DNA of 52,139 nucleotides from an uncultured Actinomycetes bacterium (GCA_903877095.1 CAIRCP010000103.1:1-52139), one strand, 5' to 3'. Positions 33,944 to 42,279 are shown, counted from the first letter of the stretch. Made by a program: numbers and translations. The notes: generated from the sequence alone by a model not told the origin.

Positions 33944-34429
33944 ATGGATTCAATGAGCGAACCCGGTCATGGAGGTTGCCCGGACACGGCCACCTTGACC
34001 GAGGCAGATGTGCGGTCGAACCCGCCGGCGGGCGCCCATATTGCCTGCCATCGTTTCAACGTCTACTCCGATCCGCCCGGGGCTCACATCTACGCGGCTA
34101 ACAACTATTGGGGTAAGACCGGTTTGGACACACCCGTGACTGGGTACTGGTGGTGCGCCGTGACATGGAACGAACAAAAGCGCGAGTGGACATGGGCCAG
34201 GGACTCGGTGCTCGCCACAGCCTCCGTGCTGCAAATCACCTTCACTGCGAAACGGGTTAATTGCAGTGACGCAACGCAAGTCATCGAGCTTCATGGCCAG
34301 GATTTTCAGGTCAGATCCGGAACACCTGAAGAACTGACCGCGTCGGGTCTGCTCGGGCATTGCCCGTCTGAAGAGCCCGCCTACACCAGCGACGTGATGC
34401 TCGTCCTTCAGTCTGGGGACATCATCTAG
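33944..34429 (+). CDS. Small hypothetical protein with PEGA-like segment
   Basis: 161 residues from ATG 33944, six to seven bases after GAGGAGG. The region NVYSDPPGAHIYAANNYWGKTGLDTPVTGYW (about 38-68) resembles a PEGA repeat (x-S-D-P-P-G-A-x-V-Y-x...G-x-T-P), a beta-sandwich usually found in surface or membrane-anchored proteins. The rest is also beta-rich and contains five Cys (residues 12, 34, 71, 104 and 137 approximately). No signal peptide is seen. It follows the 376-residue protein by 15 bp, so both form an operon with the lysin. Function unknown. Confidence 0.65.
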   Translation: MDSMSEPGHGGCPDTATLTEADVRSNPPAGAHIACHRFNVYSDPPGAHIYAANNYWGKTGLDTPVTGYWWCAVTWNEQKREWTWARDSVLATASVLQITFTAKRVNCSDATQVIELHGQDFQVRSGTPEELTASGLLGHCPSEEPAYTSDVMLVLQSGDII

Positions 34430-34449
34430 GGGAAGCCGAGCACCACCCC

Positions 34450-35136
34450 TCAAAACACCTTCGGCACACCGTAATACGCCACAACGTCCTGGGTATGCGG
34501 CGTCGAACTGGTCAGGATCGCATACGACCGCAGGTTCGACTTTCCCACGCACCCATCGACGCGGACGTGGATGTCCTTGACGATGACCCGGGTCTTGGCG
34601 CCCTTGAATTCCTTCGTCATCACCGGAGCGTTGATGACCGTTCCGGGCCGGATTCGGACGTCGATCGCGCCCTGGGTCGGGAAGGTGACCGACGACGTGT
34701 TGACCGACGTGCCTTCCGTGCCCCCCAACCGGATTTGATTCATCTCGACGCCGCAGCCGATCTGGTAGCCGACTTCCAGCGTCCCGCCGCTGGCCTCGCC
34801 GGTCGTGCTGCCGACGAAGGTGGCCCCGACCAACCAGTCTCGCGAACTGAGCGCAGTCGTCAACGGCGCCACGGGTAGCTGTTTCTCGTTCTCCGCCAGC
34901 ACCGTGAGGGTCCTGCCGTCGGGAGTCTGTGCGATGCCCGGTGGCCCCGATGAAACGACGCCACCGTCGAGCAGCGGCGCAGCCGCCTCAGCAGGCGGTG
35001 CCGCCGCAGCGGCCGGGGCCGTCGACGCCCACGGCTGGCCGGGCGCCGGTGGCAACACCGGGTCGACCGGGTCGGCCACCGCCGGACCAGAAACAGCTAC
35101 TGCCAGAAGGAAACCGGCAACTCCGCGAAGCAGCAC
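34450..35136 (-). CDS. MspA-family porin (second of a tandem pair)
   Basis: 228 residues. I chose GTG 35136 because it is followed by a clear signal peptide (LLRGVAGFLLAVAVSGPAVA) and overlaps the stop of the upstream porin as TAGTG. An Ala/Pro-rich linker (PAAAAAPPAEAAAP) separates the signal peptide from the MspA domain. That domain shows RTLTVLAENEKQLPVAPLTTALSSRDWLVGATFVG, a central VGYQIGCGVEMNQI and a C-terminal DGCVGKSNLRSYAILTSST. MspA porins are octameric outer-membrane channels of fast-growing mycobacteria and are absent from M. tuberculosis. The linker is unlike MspA itself, so pore function is inferred from family. Confidence 0.85.
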   Translation of the reverse strand: MLLRGVAGFLLAVAVSGPAVADPVDPVLPPAPGQPWASTAPAAAAAPPAEAAAPLLDGGVVSSGPPGIAQTPDGRTLTVLAENEKQLPVAPLTTALSSRDWLVGATFVGSTTGEASGGTLEVGYQIGCGVEMNQIRLGGTEGTSVNTSSVTFPTQGAIDVRIRPGTVINAPVMTKEFKGAKTRVIVKDIHVRVDGCVGKSNLRSYAILTSSTPHTQDVVAYYGVPKVF

Positions 35137-35879
35137 TACACCGCCCTCGTCACGCCGAGATAGGTCACCACAGCGGCGTTGTCGTCGCCGGCACTGGTGA
35201 ACGTCGCAAACGACCGGATGAACGACTGGCCGGAGCATCCGTCGACGCGGATCCGCAGCCCGGTGATCGACACTCGGGCCCAGTCGCCCTCGAATTCCTT
35301 TCGGGTGACCGTCACGTTGTTCACCCGCCCCGGCTCTAGAACGATCCGAAGCTGCTCGGACGCGTTGGCGCTGATGAAGACCGGCAACAGCGTGCCGTCG
35401 AGGATCGGAATGCCGATGCCCGGCGTAATGCCCGCCGTAGAGATCGAATGGAGGTCCGTCTGGGTAATCCCGCAGCCGATCTGATACCCCGCCTCCAGCA
35501 CGCCGCCCTCGACCGCGCCGTGACCGGGGCCGGACACCGTCCCGTTGAAGACGCCGCCAACCACGTACTCGCGCGACCACGGGGTGTTGGTCAGTGCGGT
35601 CACCGGGTCGAGGATCTCTTTCGACGCCGAGACCGTCAGCACCATGCCTTCCGGGGTGGTCAGGGTTCCAGGATTCCCGGACGGTATCGGCCCGCTGGGC
35701 ACCGCGGGCGGCCCCGGGGCGGTGTTGGCGGCCGGCGCAACGGCCGGCGCCGCGGCCGGAGCAGCAGGATCGGCGGGATCGGCGGGCGGTTCGGCATACC
35801 CGGCGGCGCTGGTCGCTACGGCCATCGACAGGCAGATCGCGGCCAGCGTGATCATTCGACGCAACCCCGGCACCCTCAC
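35136..35879 (-). CDS. MspA-family porin (first of a tandem pair)
   Basis: 247 residues from GTG 35879. The signal peptide (MITLAAICLSMAVATSAAGYA) is followed by a long Pro/Ala linker (about residues 30-70) and the porin domain. Features shared with the downstream copy are MVLTVSASKEILDPVTALTNTPWSREYVVGGVFNG, LEAGYQIGCGI and VDGCSGQSFIRSFATFTSAG. Cys in the two shared places (IGCG and DGC) suggests one disulfide. The pair probably arose by duplication. One-base overlap of stop and start couples their translation, compatible with a mixed oligomer. Confidence 0.87.
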   Translation of the reverse strand: MRVPGLRRMITLAAICLSMAVATSAAGYAEPPADPADPAAPAAAPAVAPAANTAPGPPAVPSGPIPSGNPGTLTTPEGMVLTVSASKEILDPVTALTNTPWSREYVVGGVFNGTVSGPGHGAVEGGVLEAGYQIGCGITQTDLHSISTAGITPGIGIPILDGTLLPVFISANASEQLRIVLEPGRVNNVTVTRKEFEGDWARVSITGLRIRVDGCSGQSFIRSFATFTSAGDDNAAVVTYLGVTRAV

Positions 35880-35919
35880 GCAGACGGACCCTAGCAGTTC
35901 ACCGGACGTTCACCATGGT

Positions 35920-36894
35920 TCACGGCACGAGGACGATCGACCCCGTGGTCCGGCGTCCCTGCAGATCCTCATGGGCGCGGCGCGCCTCGGCCAGCGGGTA
36001 GTGGCCGCCGACGGTGATCGAGAGGGACCCGTCGGCGATCGCGTCGATGAGTTCGCCTGCACGCCAGGAGAATTCGTCCGGCGTCCGAATGAAATGCACC
36101 AGGTTCGGCCGGGTCAGGTACACCGACCCGGCGGCGTTGAGCCGCTGCGGATCGACCGGTGGCACCGGACCGCTGGCCGCGCCGAACAGCGCCAGGGTGC
36201 CCCGCACCGCGAGGCTGGCCAGGCTGGCGTCGAACGTCGACTTGCCGACGCCGTCGTACACCGCCGCCATCCCGCGCCCGTCGCTCAACTCGCGCACCCG
36301 CGCCGCGAACTCCGCCGGGTCGTCGGGGTAGTCGAGCACCTCGACCGCCCCGGCCTGGCGGGACAACTCGGCCTTGTCCGGCGTCGAGGCCGTCGTGATG
36401 ACCCGGGCGCCCAGGCTGGTGGCCCACTGCGTCAGGATCAGGCCCACCCCGCCGGCGCCGGCGTGCACCAGCAGCCAGTCGCCGGGCTGCACCTGATAGA
36501 CGGATTTGATCAGATAGTGCGCCGTCATCCCCTTGAGCAACGCCGACGCGATCGCGTCAGACGGAACGGATTCGGGCACATAGGCCACCAGATCTGAAGG
36601 TGCGTAACTGTATTCGGCGTACGCTCCGACGGCGTTCGCGGTGACCACCCGGTCGCCGACGGCGATAGCGGCGACGTTCTCGCCGGCCGCCGCCACCGTC
36701 CCGCACACCTCGGTGCCGACGATGAACGGCACCTCGCGCGGGTACTGCCCCGAGCGGAAGTAGGTGTCGATGTAGTTGACGCCGATCGCGTCGGCCTTGA
36801 TCAGCACCTCGTCCGGGCCCGGGGCGGGCACCGGCTTCTCGACGTACTGCAGAACCTCCGGACCGCCTGTCTGGGCAACTTCCACCGCACGCAT
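35920..36894 (-). CDS. qor: NADPH:quinone oxidoreductase
   Basis: 324 residues from ATG 36894 (MRAVEVAQTGGPEVLQY), the normal start for zeta-crystallin-type quinone reductases of the zinc-less medium-chain dehydrogenase family. The NADPH-binding glycine motif is VHAGAGGVGLILTQWA, and the conserved VNYIDTYFRSGQYP is near residue 45. It corresponds to Rv1454c. The start is only 14 bp from that of the divergent ATP-grasp gene, so at least one transcript is likely leaderless. It is the first core gene right of the island and porins. Confidence 0.92.
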   Translation of the reverse strand: MRAVEVAQTGGPEVLQYVEKPVPAPGPDEVLIKADAIGVNYIDTYFRSGQYPREVPFIVGTEVCGTVAAAGENVAAIAVGDRVVTANAVGAYAEYSYAPSDLVAYVPESVPSDAIASALLKGMTAHYLIKSVYQVQPGDWLLVHAGAGGVGLILTQWATSLGARVITTASTPDKAELSRQAGAVEVLDYPDDPAEFAARVRELSDGRGMAAVYDGVGKSTFDASLASLAVRGTLALFGAASGPVPPVDPQRLNAAGSVYLTRPNLVHFIRTPDEFSWRAGELIDAIADGSLSITVGGHYPLAEARRAHEDLQGRRTTGSIVLVP

Positions 36895-36908
36895 GTCACT
36901 ATCAGACC
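36895..36908. promoter_or_regulatory. 14-bp gap between divergent start codons
   Basis: Start codons of qor (36894, leftward) and the ATP-grasp gene (36909, rightward) are 14 bp apart. There is no room for a Shine-Dalgarno leader plus promoter for either gene. GATAGT on the leftward strand and CACTAT on the rightward strand could serve as -10 elements for leaderless transcripts, which are common in mycobacteria. Confidence 0.4.
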
Positions 36909-37853
36909 ATGAAGCTGGCCCGCCCGAATGTGTTCCACCCACGGATCGTGTTGGCGTCCTGCCCCCAACTCGTCGACGGCGACGGCGACGACGACGGACT
37001 GGTCGCGGCCCTGCGGACCCGCGGCCTGCACGCCCGGTGGATGTCCTGGGACGACCCGGAGACCGAAAACGCCGATCTGGTGATCCTGCGGGCGGCGTGG
37101 GACTACGCCGAACGGCGCGAGGAGTTCCTGGCCTGGACCACCCGGGTGCGCAACCTGCTCAACGCGCCCGCGGTGGTGGCGTGGAACAGCGACAAGCACT
37201 ATCTGAGTGACCTCGCCGACGCCGGGGTGGCAGTGGTGCCGTCGGCGTTCATCGAACCTGGGGCCATAGCGTCACCCGCCGATTTCACCGGCGAGGTGGT
37301 GGTCAAGCCGGCCATCGGAGCCGGTTCGATCGACACCCACCGATTCGTCGACGCCGATGCCGCCGCGGCACACGCGACGGCCCTGCTCGATGCCGGACGC
37401 TCCGTGCTGGTGCAGCCCTACGACCCGCGCATCGAGGTGGGGGAGACCGCGCTGGTGTTCCTCGGCGGTCAGGAGTCGCACGCTTTCATCAAGGGGCCCA
37501 TCCTGCCGCCGCAGGGCGAACAACCGCGCCTCGACCCGTCGGGCACCTACGCCGAGGAGGCTCTGACCCCGGCAAACCCCGACGTCGAACTGTGGGAGGT
37601 GGGCCATTCCGTACTCGACGCCGCCGCGGCCCACCTGGGCATCGGCCGCAACGAATTTCTTTATGCGCGTGTCGATGTCATCGGCGAGGGCGCCGACGCG
37701 GTGCTGCTGGAAGTGGAGCTCATCGAACCGTCGCTCGGCTGGCGTCAAATCGACGAGACCAACCGCGAGCTACGGCAGCGCGACTTCGCTCTGCAGGTCG
37801 AGTCGGCGTGTGAGCGCCTCGGGCTCGGTCCGCTGTCGCATCGAGGCCCATAG
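36909..37853 (+). CDS. ATP-grasp domain protein (Rv1455-like position)
   Basis: 314 residues. The ATP-grasp pattern is seen in GEVVVKPAIGAGSIDTHRF (ATP-binding Lys and Gly-rich loop, about 120-138), SVLVQPYDPRIEVGETALVFLGGQESHAFIKGP, and the metal-binding end VLLEVELIEPSLGW. The fold is closest to RimK/glutathione-synthetase-like ligases, which join a carboxylate to an amine or thiol with ATP. Substrate is unknown. The gene lies in the same place as Rv1455 between qor and ctaA. Its last 84 bp overlap the convergent 3' end of ctaA. Confidence 0.8.
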   Translation: MKLARPNVFHPRIVLASCPQLVDGDGDDDGLVAALRTRGLHARWMSWDDPETENADLVILRAAWDYAERREEFLAWTTRVRNLLNAPAVVAWNSDKHYLSDLADAGVAVVPSAFIEPGAIASPADFTGEVVVKPAIGAGSIDTHRFVDADAAAAHATALLDAGRSVLVQPYDPRIEVGETALVFLGGQESHAFIKGPILPPQGEQPRLDPSGTYAEEALTPANPDVELWEVGHSVLDAAAAHLGIGRNEFLYARVDVIGEGADAVLLEVELIEPSLGWRQIDETNRELRQRDFALQVESACERLGLGPLSHRGP

Positions 37854-38738
37854 CAGCGCGGTCGCTGCCGTACAGGCCGCGGCCCCGGCGACGTGCAGCG
37901 CGACCAGCACCGCGGGCACACCGGTGTGGTACTGCACCACCCCGATGAGGCCCTGCGTCAGTACCAGTCCGAGAACCGCGGCCAGCCGCCGCAGCACCCG
38001 CCGCGGCGCACCCACCGCCAGCAGCCCGGCGCTCAGGCCGACCAGCAGGCTGAAGTAGGCCACCATCAACGTCGCGTGCGCGTGCACCAGCGTGACGATC
38101 TCCACCTGAAGCCGGGCCACCGGGCGGGCAAGGCTCTTGTCGCCGGCGTGCGGCCCGGCCCCGGTGACCAGGGTGCCCGTCACCAGGGTTGCACTGAGCA
38201 CCACCGCAGTCAGAACCGTCAACTGGCGCAACGGCTTCGGCACCACCGGTGTCACCACTCCGTCGTCGGGCTCGCCGATCTTGTAGTAGAGCAGGGCGGC
38301 CAGCCACACCATCGCCATCGACACCAGCAGGTGGATCGACACTGTCCACCACAGCAGGCCGGTCCGGACGGTGATGCCACCGATGATCGCCTGCAGCACT
38401 GTCGAGGCCGGCATCAGCCAGGCGTAGACCTTGATCTCGCGGCGCCGCCGGGCCCGCGTCACGGCCAGCACGGCCGCCATCGCGGTGATCACCACCGCGA
38501 AGGTGATCAATCGGTTGCCGAATTCCACCGCCTGGTGGACGAACGGAACTTCGGCGTGCGGCACCGGGGTGAAGCTGCCCGGGAAGCACTGCGGCCAGGT
38601 GGGGCAGCCCAGCCCCGACGCGGTGACCCGGACGATCGACCCGGTGACCGAGATCAGCGCCTGGCTGAGCAGCACCGCCAGCGCGATGATCTGCTGCGTG
38701 CGCACACTGGGCAGCGGAAGCCGGTCGACCAGGCGCAT
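37770..38738 (-). CDS. ctaA: Haem A synthase
   Basis: 322 residues from ATG 38738 (MRLVDRLPLPSVRTQQ). It converts haem O, made by CtaB, to haem A for the aa3 oxidase. The family signature VTGSIVRVTASGLGCPTWPQCFPGSF includes the Cys pair. Haem-ligand histidines lie in FVHQAVEFGNR, SIHLLVSMAM, LVHAHATLMVAY and ALHVAGAAA, and eight membrane helices are visible. The extended upstream reading frame overlaps the ABC permease and is not used. It is last in a leftward run after mptB and the ABC exporter, and its 3' end overlaps the ATP-grasp gene. Confidence 0.92.
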   Translation of the reverse strand: MRLVDRLPLPSVRTQQIIALAVLLSQALISVTGSIVRVTASGLGCPTWPQCFPGSFTPVPHAEVPFVHQAVEFGNRLITFAVVITAMAAVLAVTRARRRREIKVYAWLMPASTVLQAIIGGITVRTGLLWWTVSIHLLVSMAMVWLAALLYYKIGEPDDGVVTPVVPKPLRQLTVLTAVVLSATLVTGTLVTGAGPHAGDKSLARPVARLQVEIVTLVHAHATLMVAYFSLLVGLSAGLLAVGAPRRVLRRLAAVLGLVLTQGLIGVVQYHTGVPAVLVALHVAGAAACTAATALLWASMRQRTEPEALTRRLDLQSEVALP

Positions 38739-38767
38739 GAACAGACCCACGCCGGCGATCCTATCGG

Positions 38768-39547
38768 TCAGGTGAACCGGAACCAGCGGACCGCCGCCGC
38801 GGCCGCCACGGCACCCCAGATCGCCAGCACCGCGATACCGAACCAGTCGATGGAGACCAGCGTGGCCTGGGACAGCGCCTCGGTCAGAGCGCCCGACGGG
38901 GTCAGCCGGGCCACCCAGCCGACGGCCTTGGGGACGATGCCGGTCTCCAGCGTCAAGGCGCCCAGTCCGGCGAAGACGAACCACATCAGATTCGCGATCG
39001 CCAGGACGATTTCGGCGCGCAGTGTCCCGCCGAGCAGCAGACCCAGCGCGACGAACGTCGCGGTGCCCAACGCGATCACCGCCGCACCGAAGGCCAGTCC
39101 CGCCGGCTGCGGCCGCCAGCCCAGCGCCAGTCCGATCCCGCCGAGCAGCAGGGCCTGCAGGAACACCACCGTCACCACGGCCAGCGCCTTGCCGGCGATG
39201 ATGCACCAGACCGGAAGGGCAGTGGCGCCCAGGCGTTTCAGCGCGCCGTATCGGCGGTCGAACGCCACCGCGATGGCCTGGCCGGTGAACGCCGTCGAGA
39301 TCACCGCCAGCGCCATGATCGCCGGAACGAACACCGCCACCCGGTGCTCGCGCCCTTCGCCGAACGGTCCCAGCGGCAGCAACGTCAGTCCGATCAGCAG
39401 CGTGATCGGGATGAACATGGTCAGCAGCAGCTGTTCACCGTTGCGCAGCAACAACTTCAGCTCCAGGCCGTACTGGGCGGCCAGCATCTGCGGCACCCGG
39501 GCCGGGCGGGGGTCGGGCGTGAAGGTGCCCGCCGGGAATAGCGTCAT
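38768..39547 (-). CDS. ABC-2 type exporter permease
   Basis: 259 residues from ATG 39547 (MTLFPAGTFTPDPRP). Six hydrophobic segments with the ABC-2/DrrB layout: a long N-terminal cytoplasmic helix (MLAAQYGLELKLLLRNGEQLLLT), then FIPITLLIGLTLLPL, FVPAIMALAVISTAFTGQAIAVAFDRRYGALKRLGATAL and the C-terminal pairs. It corresponds to Rv1457c and pairs with the ATPase gene 78 bp upstream. The exported substrate is not known; neighbourhood with haem A synthase and mptB does not decide between a drug, lipid or haem-related cargo. Confidence 0.88.
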   Translation of the reverse strand: MTLFPAGTFTPDPRPARVPQMLAAQYGLELKLLLRNGEQLLLTMFIPITLLIGLTLLPLGPFGEGREHRVAVFVPAIMALAVISTAFTGQAIAVAFDRRYGALKRLGATALPVWCIIAGKALAVVTVVFLQALLLGGIGLALGWRPQPAGLAFGAAVIALGTATFVALGLLLGGTLRAEIVLAIANLMWFVFAGLGALTLETGIVPKAVGWVARLTPSGALTEALSQATLVSIDWFGIAVLAIWGAVAAAAAVRWFRFT

Positions 39548-39625
39548 TTCTTTATCCACTCTGCGCACGGAGCGTGATTCCCTCCGCCAACGTGATCTGG
39601 GCGCAGAGTCGACGCCGAAAAAGGG

Positions 39626-40558
39626 TCACGACCGCAACTCCTTTCCGGTGAGGTCCAGGAACACGTCCTCCAGGCTGCGCTGCTCGACACGCAGGTCGGT
39701 GGCCAGGATGTTCTGCCGCGCGCACCACGCCGTCACCGTCGCCAGCACCTGCGGGTCGATGACCCCCTCCACCAGATATTCGCCCGGCGCCGGTTCGCTG
39801 GCCCGGTAGCCCTCGGGCAGCGCCGCTTCCAGCAACGACAGGCCCATTTTGCGGGGCGCGCTGAACCGCAGCTGGTTCTCCGCACCGCTGCGCATCAGTT
39901 CGGCCGGCGTTCCGGACGCGACCGTCGACCCGCGATCGATGATGACGATCCGGTCGGCCAGTTCCTCAGCCTCCTGCAACTGATGCGTGGTCAGCACCAC
40001 CGTCACGCCGTCGCGGCGCAGGCCGTCGATGAGCTCCCACACCACCAGCCGGGCGTGCGCGTCCATGCCCGCGGTCGGCTCGTCGAGGAACACCAACTCC
40101 GGGCGCCCGACGATCGCGCACGCCAGCGCCAGCCGCTGCTGCTGGCCGCCGGACAGCCGGCGGTAGGTGGTCCTGGCGGAGTCGGTCAGCCCCAGGGTGT
40201 CCAGCAGCCAGGCGGGATCGAGCGGCTTGGCCGCGTAGGCGGCCACCAGGTTGAGCATCTCGGCGGCCCGCGCGGCGGGATAGCCGCCGCCGCCCTGCAG
40301 CATCACGCCGATGCGCTCGCGCACCTTGGCGTTATCGGTGATCGGGTCCAGGCCGAGGACTTCCACCGTGCCGGCGTCGGGCCGGACGAAGCCCTCGCAC
40401 ATCTCGACCGTGGTGGTCTTCCCTGCCCCGTTGGGGCCGAGCAGGGCGAGCACTTCGGCGCGGTTGACCTCCAGGTCGAGGTCGGACACCGCGAGAGTCG
40501 AGCCGTAGCGTTTCGTCACCCCGCGCAGCCGGACCGGGACGGAAGAGCCAGCACTCAC
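39626..40558 (-). CDS. ABC-2 type exporter ATP-binding protein
   Basis: 310 residues from GTG 40558, overlapping the mptB stop as GTGA. Walker A is ALLGPNGAGKTTTVEM, the signature is RLSGGQQQRLALA, Walker B is PELVFLDEPTAGMD, and the switch histidine is LTTHQLQEAE. The C-terminal ~90 residues (after IIDRGSTVASGTPAEL) are the usual DrrA-like extension. It corresponds to Rv1458c and energises the permease encoded next. Confidence 0.93.
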   Translation of the reverse strand: MSAGSSVPVRLRGVTKRYGSTLAVSDLDLEVNRAEVLALLGPNGAGKTTTVEMCEGFVRPDAGTVEVLGLDPITDNAKVRERIGVMLQGGGGYPAARAAEMLNLVAAYAAKPLDPAWLLDTLGLTDSARTTYRRLSGGQQQRLALACAIVGRPELVFLDEPTAGMDAHARLVVWELIDGLRRDGVTVVLTTHQLQEAEELADRIVIIDRGSTVASGTPAELMRSGAENQLRFSAPRKMGLSLLEAALPEGYRASEPAPGEYLVEGVIDPQVLATVTAWCARQNILATDLRVEQRSLEDVFLDLTGKELRS

Positions 40559-42279
40559 GGGGTCTCAGCGTAGGTGTTGGGTGCCGGCTGTGCCGCCGGC
40601 GGCTGGTCTGCGGCCGATCTCGGGGCGACGGCGAGGTCCTCGCCGCTGTAGCGCTCGTCGGTGCCGGGCACATACCGCCAGGGCAGCCGGTTGCGGGTGA
40701 GCCAGATCAGCAGCCCGACGATCAGCGCGCTGGCCAGCGTGGCGTCGAGGATCTGGAACAGCGCGAACCGGTCACCGTTGGCGGTCGGTCCGAAGATTCC
40801 GACGATCAGGGTGACGGCGACGGTCGCGATCCGGATCCGCGGCCGGGTCACCCAGGCGGCCAGCGGGATGATGGCCCACAGCAGGTACCACGGCTGAACC
40901 ACCGGGAACATCAGGACGCTGGCTCCCAGCGCCACGCCGAGGCCGCCGACCGGATGCAGCCTCCCGCGCAGCACCGCCAGCAGCAGCCAGCTGACCACTA
41001 TGGAAATGGCCAGCACACCCATGGCGCGGGTCAGTGACAGCACGGCGGTGGTGTGGTCGCCCAGCCCCAGCAAGATCCCGACCTGCCCGGTGGCCAGGGC
41101 CAGCAGTGTCGGCGGCGACATCCAACTGCGCACCACGTTGGCGGTGCCGAGGGTGAGCAGCCAGCCGAATCCCAGCTTGCTGGCCCATCCGACCAGGGCC
41201 ATCACCGCCAGCGCCACGACGCCCATCAGCACACCGGCGGACAGGAACGCGCGAACGGTGCCGCCCCAGCGGTGCGCCAGCGCCATCGCGACGAACCCCA
41301 GCGCCAGGAGTGCGGGCAGCTTCACCTGGGACGAGAGGGTGATCAGCACGGTGCCGGCCAGCACCATCGCCAGCGGCATCCAGGTCGACCAGTCGGATCG
41401 AGTGTGCGGCCAGTGCAAAGGCCGCGGCAGCAGCGGGGCGTGGGTGTCGATCCCGCGCAGCGCGAGTTCGGCTCCGGCCAGCATGAGGCCGAGCATCAGG
41501 GCCTCGTTGTGGATGCCCGCCACCAGGTGCATGAGCAGCAGGGGATTGGCGGCTCCCAGCCATAGCGCGGCGACTTCGGCGACCCCGCAGCGGCGGGCCA
41601 ATCGTGGTGTGGCCCAGACGATCAGGCCGACACCGGCGAGCACGACGAGCCGGTGACACATGACCGCGGCGACGATGTTCTCCCCGGTGAGTGCCGAGAT
41701 GCCGCGGCCGATCCACAGGAAAAACGGACCATAGGGCGCGGGGGTCTCCCGCCACAGGCTGGGCACCGACAGCGTGAACACGTGGTCGAGGCCCAGTGCG
41801 GGTGCCGGCCCGACCTTGTAGGGATCCAGCCCGATCCGGGCGATCTGGCTCTGGGCGAGATAGGAGTAGACGTCCTTGCTGTACATCGGGGGGGAGATCA
41901 GCAGGGGGGCGATCCACAGCATCAGCGTGCGGTCCAACTGGGCGCGGGTCATCCGGCGTGGGCCCAGCACGAAGCGGCCGAGCATCAGCCAGGCCAGCGC
42001 CATCATCACCGCGCCGGTGGTCGTCATCGTCAGCGACACGGTCGCGATGCGCGAGGGCAGGTTGAGCACCCGCACCCCGAAGGTGGGGTCCTGCACCACC
42101 GGCCGCGCCCCGGCGCCGAGCGCGCCGATACCCATCAGAACGGTGCCGGTGGCTCCGAACAGACGGGTCCGATGCATGGCCCGCAGTTCGGCGTCGTTGA
42201 GTGGGGCGCCGACGGGCTTCTCGTCACCGTGCCAACTCGCGATCGACGAGAGTAAAGGGAGTTGCCGGGCGGCCACCAC
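40555..42279 (-). CDS. mptB: Alpha-(1->6)-mannopyranosyltransferase MptB
   Basis: 574 residues from GTG 42279. A GT-C fold membrane glycosyltransferase that uses polyprenyl-phosphomannose to extend the alpha-1,6-mannan core of lipomannan and lipoarabinomannan. Visible are about 13 hydrophobic segments, the loop PPMYSKDVYSYLAQSQIARIGLDPY with its acidic residue after the first segments, SVPSLWRETPAPYGPFFLW and AGIHNEALMLGLMLAG. These match Rv1459c in order. The end is a Pro/Ala-rich cytoplasmic tail. It is first in the leftward run with the ABC exporter and ctaA, and divergent from sufR across 89 bp. Confidence 0.9.
   Translation of the reverse strand: MVAARQLPLLSSIASWHGDEKPVGAPLNDAELRAMHRTRLFGATGTVLMGIGALGAGARPVVQDPTFGVRVLNLPSRIATVSLTMTTTGAVMMALAWLMLGRFVLGPRRMTRAQLDRTLMLWIAPLLISPPMYSKDVYSYLAQSQIARIGLDPYKVGPAPALGLDHVFTLSVPSLWRETPAPYGPFFLWIGRGISALTGENIVAAVMCHRLVVLAGVGLIVWATPRLARRCGVAEVAALWLGAANPLLLMHLVAGIHNEALMLGLMLAGAELALRGIDTHAPLLPRPLHWPHTRSDWSTWMPLAMVLAGTVLITLSSQVKLPALLALGFVAMALAHRWGGTVRAFLSAGVLMGVVALAVMALVGWASKLGFGWLLTLGTANVVRSWMSPPTLLALATGQVGILLGLGDHTTAVLSLTRAMGVLAISIVVSWLLLAVLRGRLHPVGGLGVALGASVLMFPVVQPWYLLWAIIPLAAWVTRPRIRIATVAVTLIVGIFGPTANGDRFALFQILDATLASALIVGLLIWLTRNRLPWRYVPGTDERYSGEDLAVAPRSAADQPPAAQPAPNTYAETP

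Noticed and set aside
29414..34429. Prophage lysis cassette
   Set aside because: Lysin-like domains are present, but no holin with clear membrane hairpins, capsid, tail, integrase or terminase genes are found around it.
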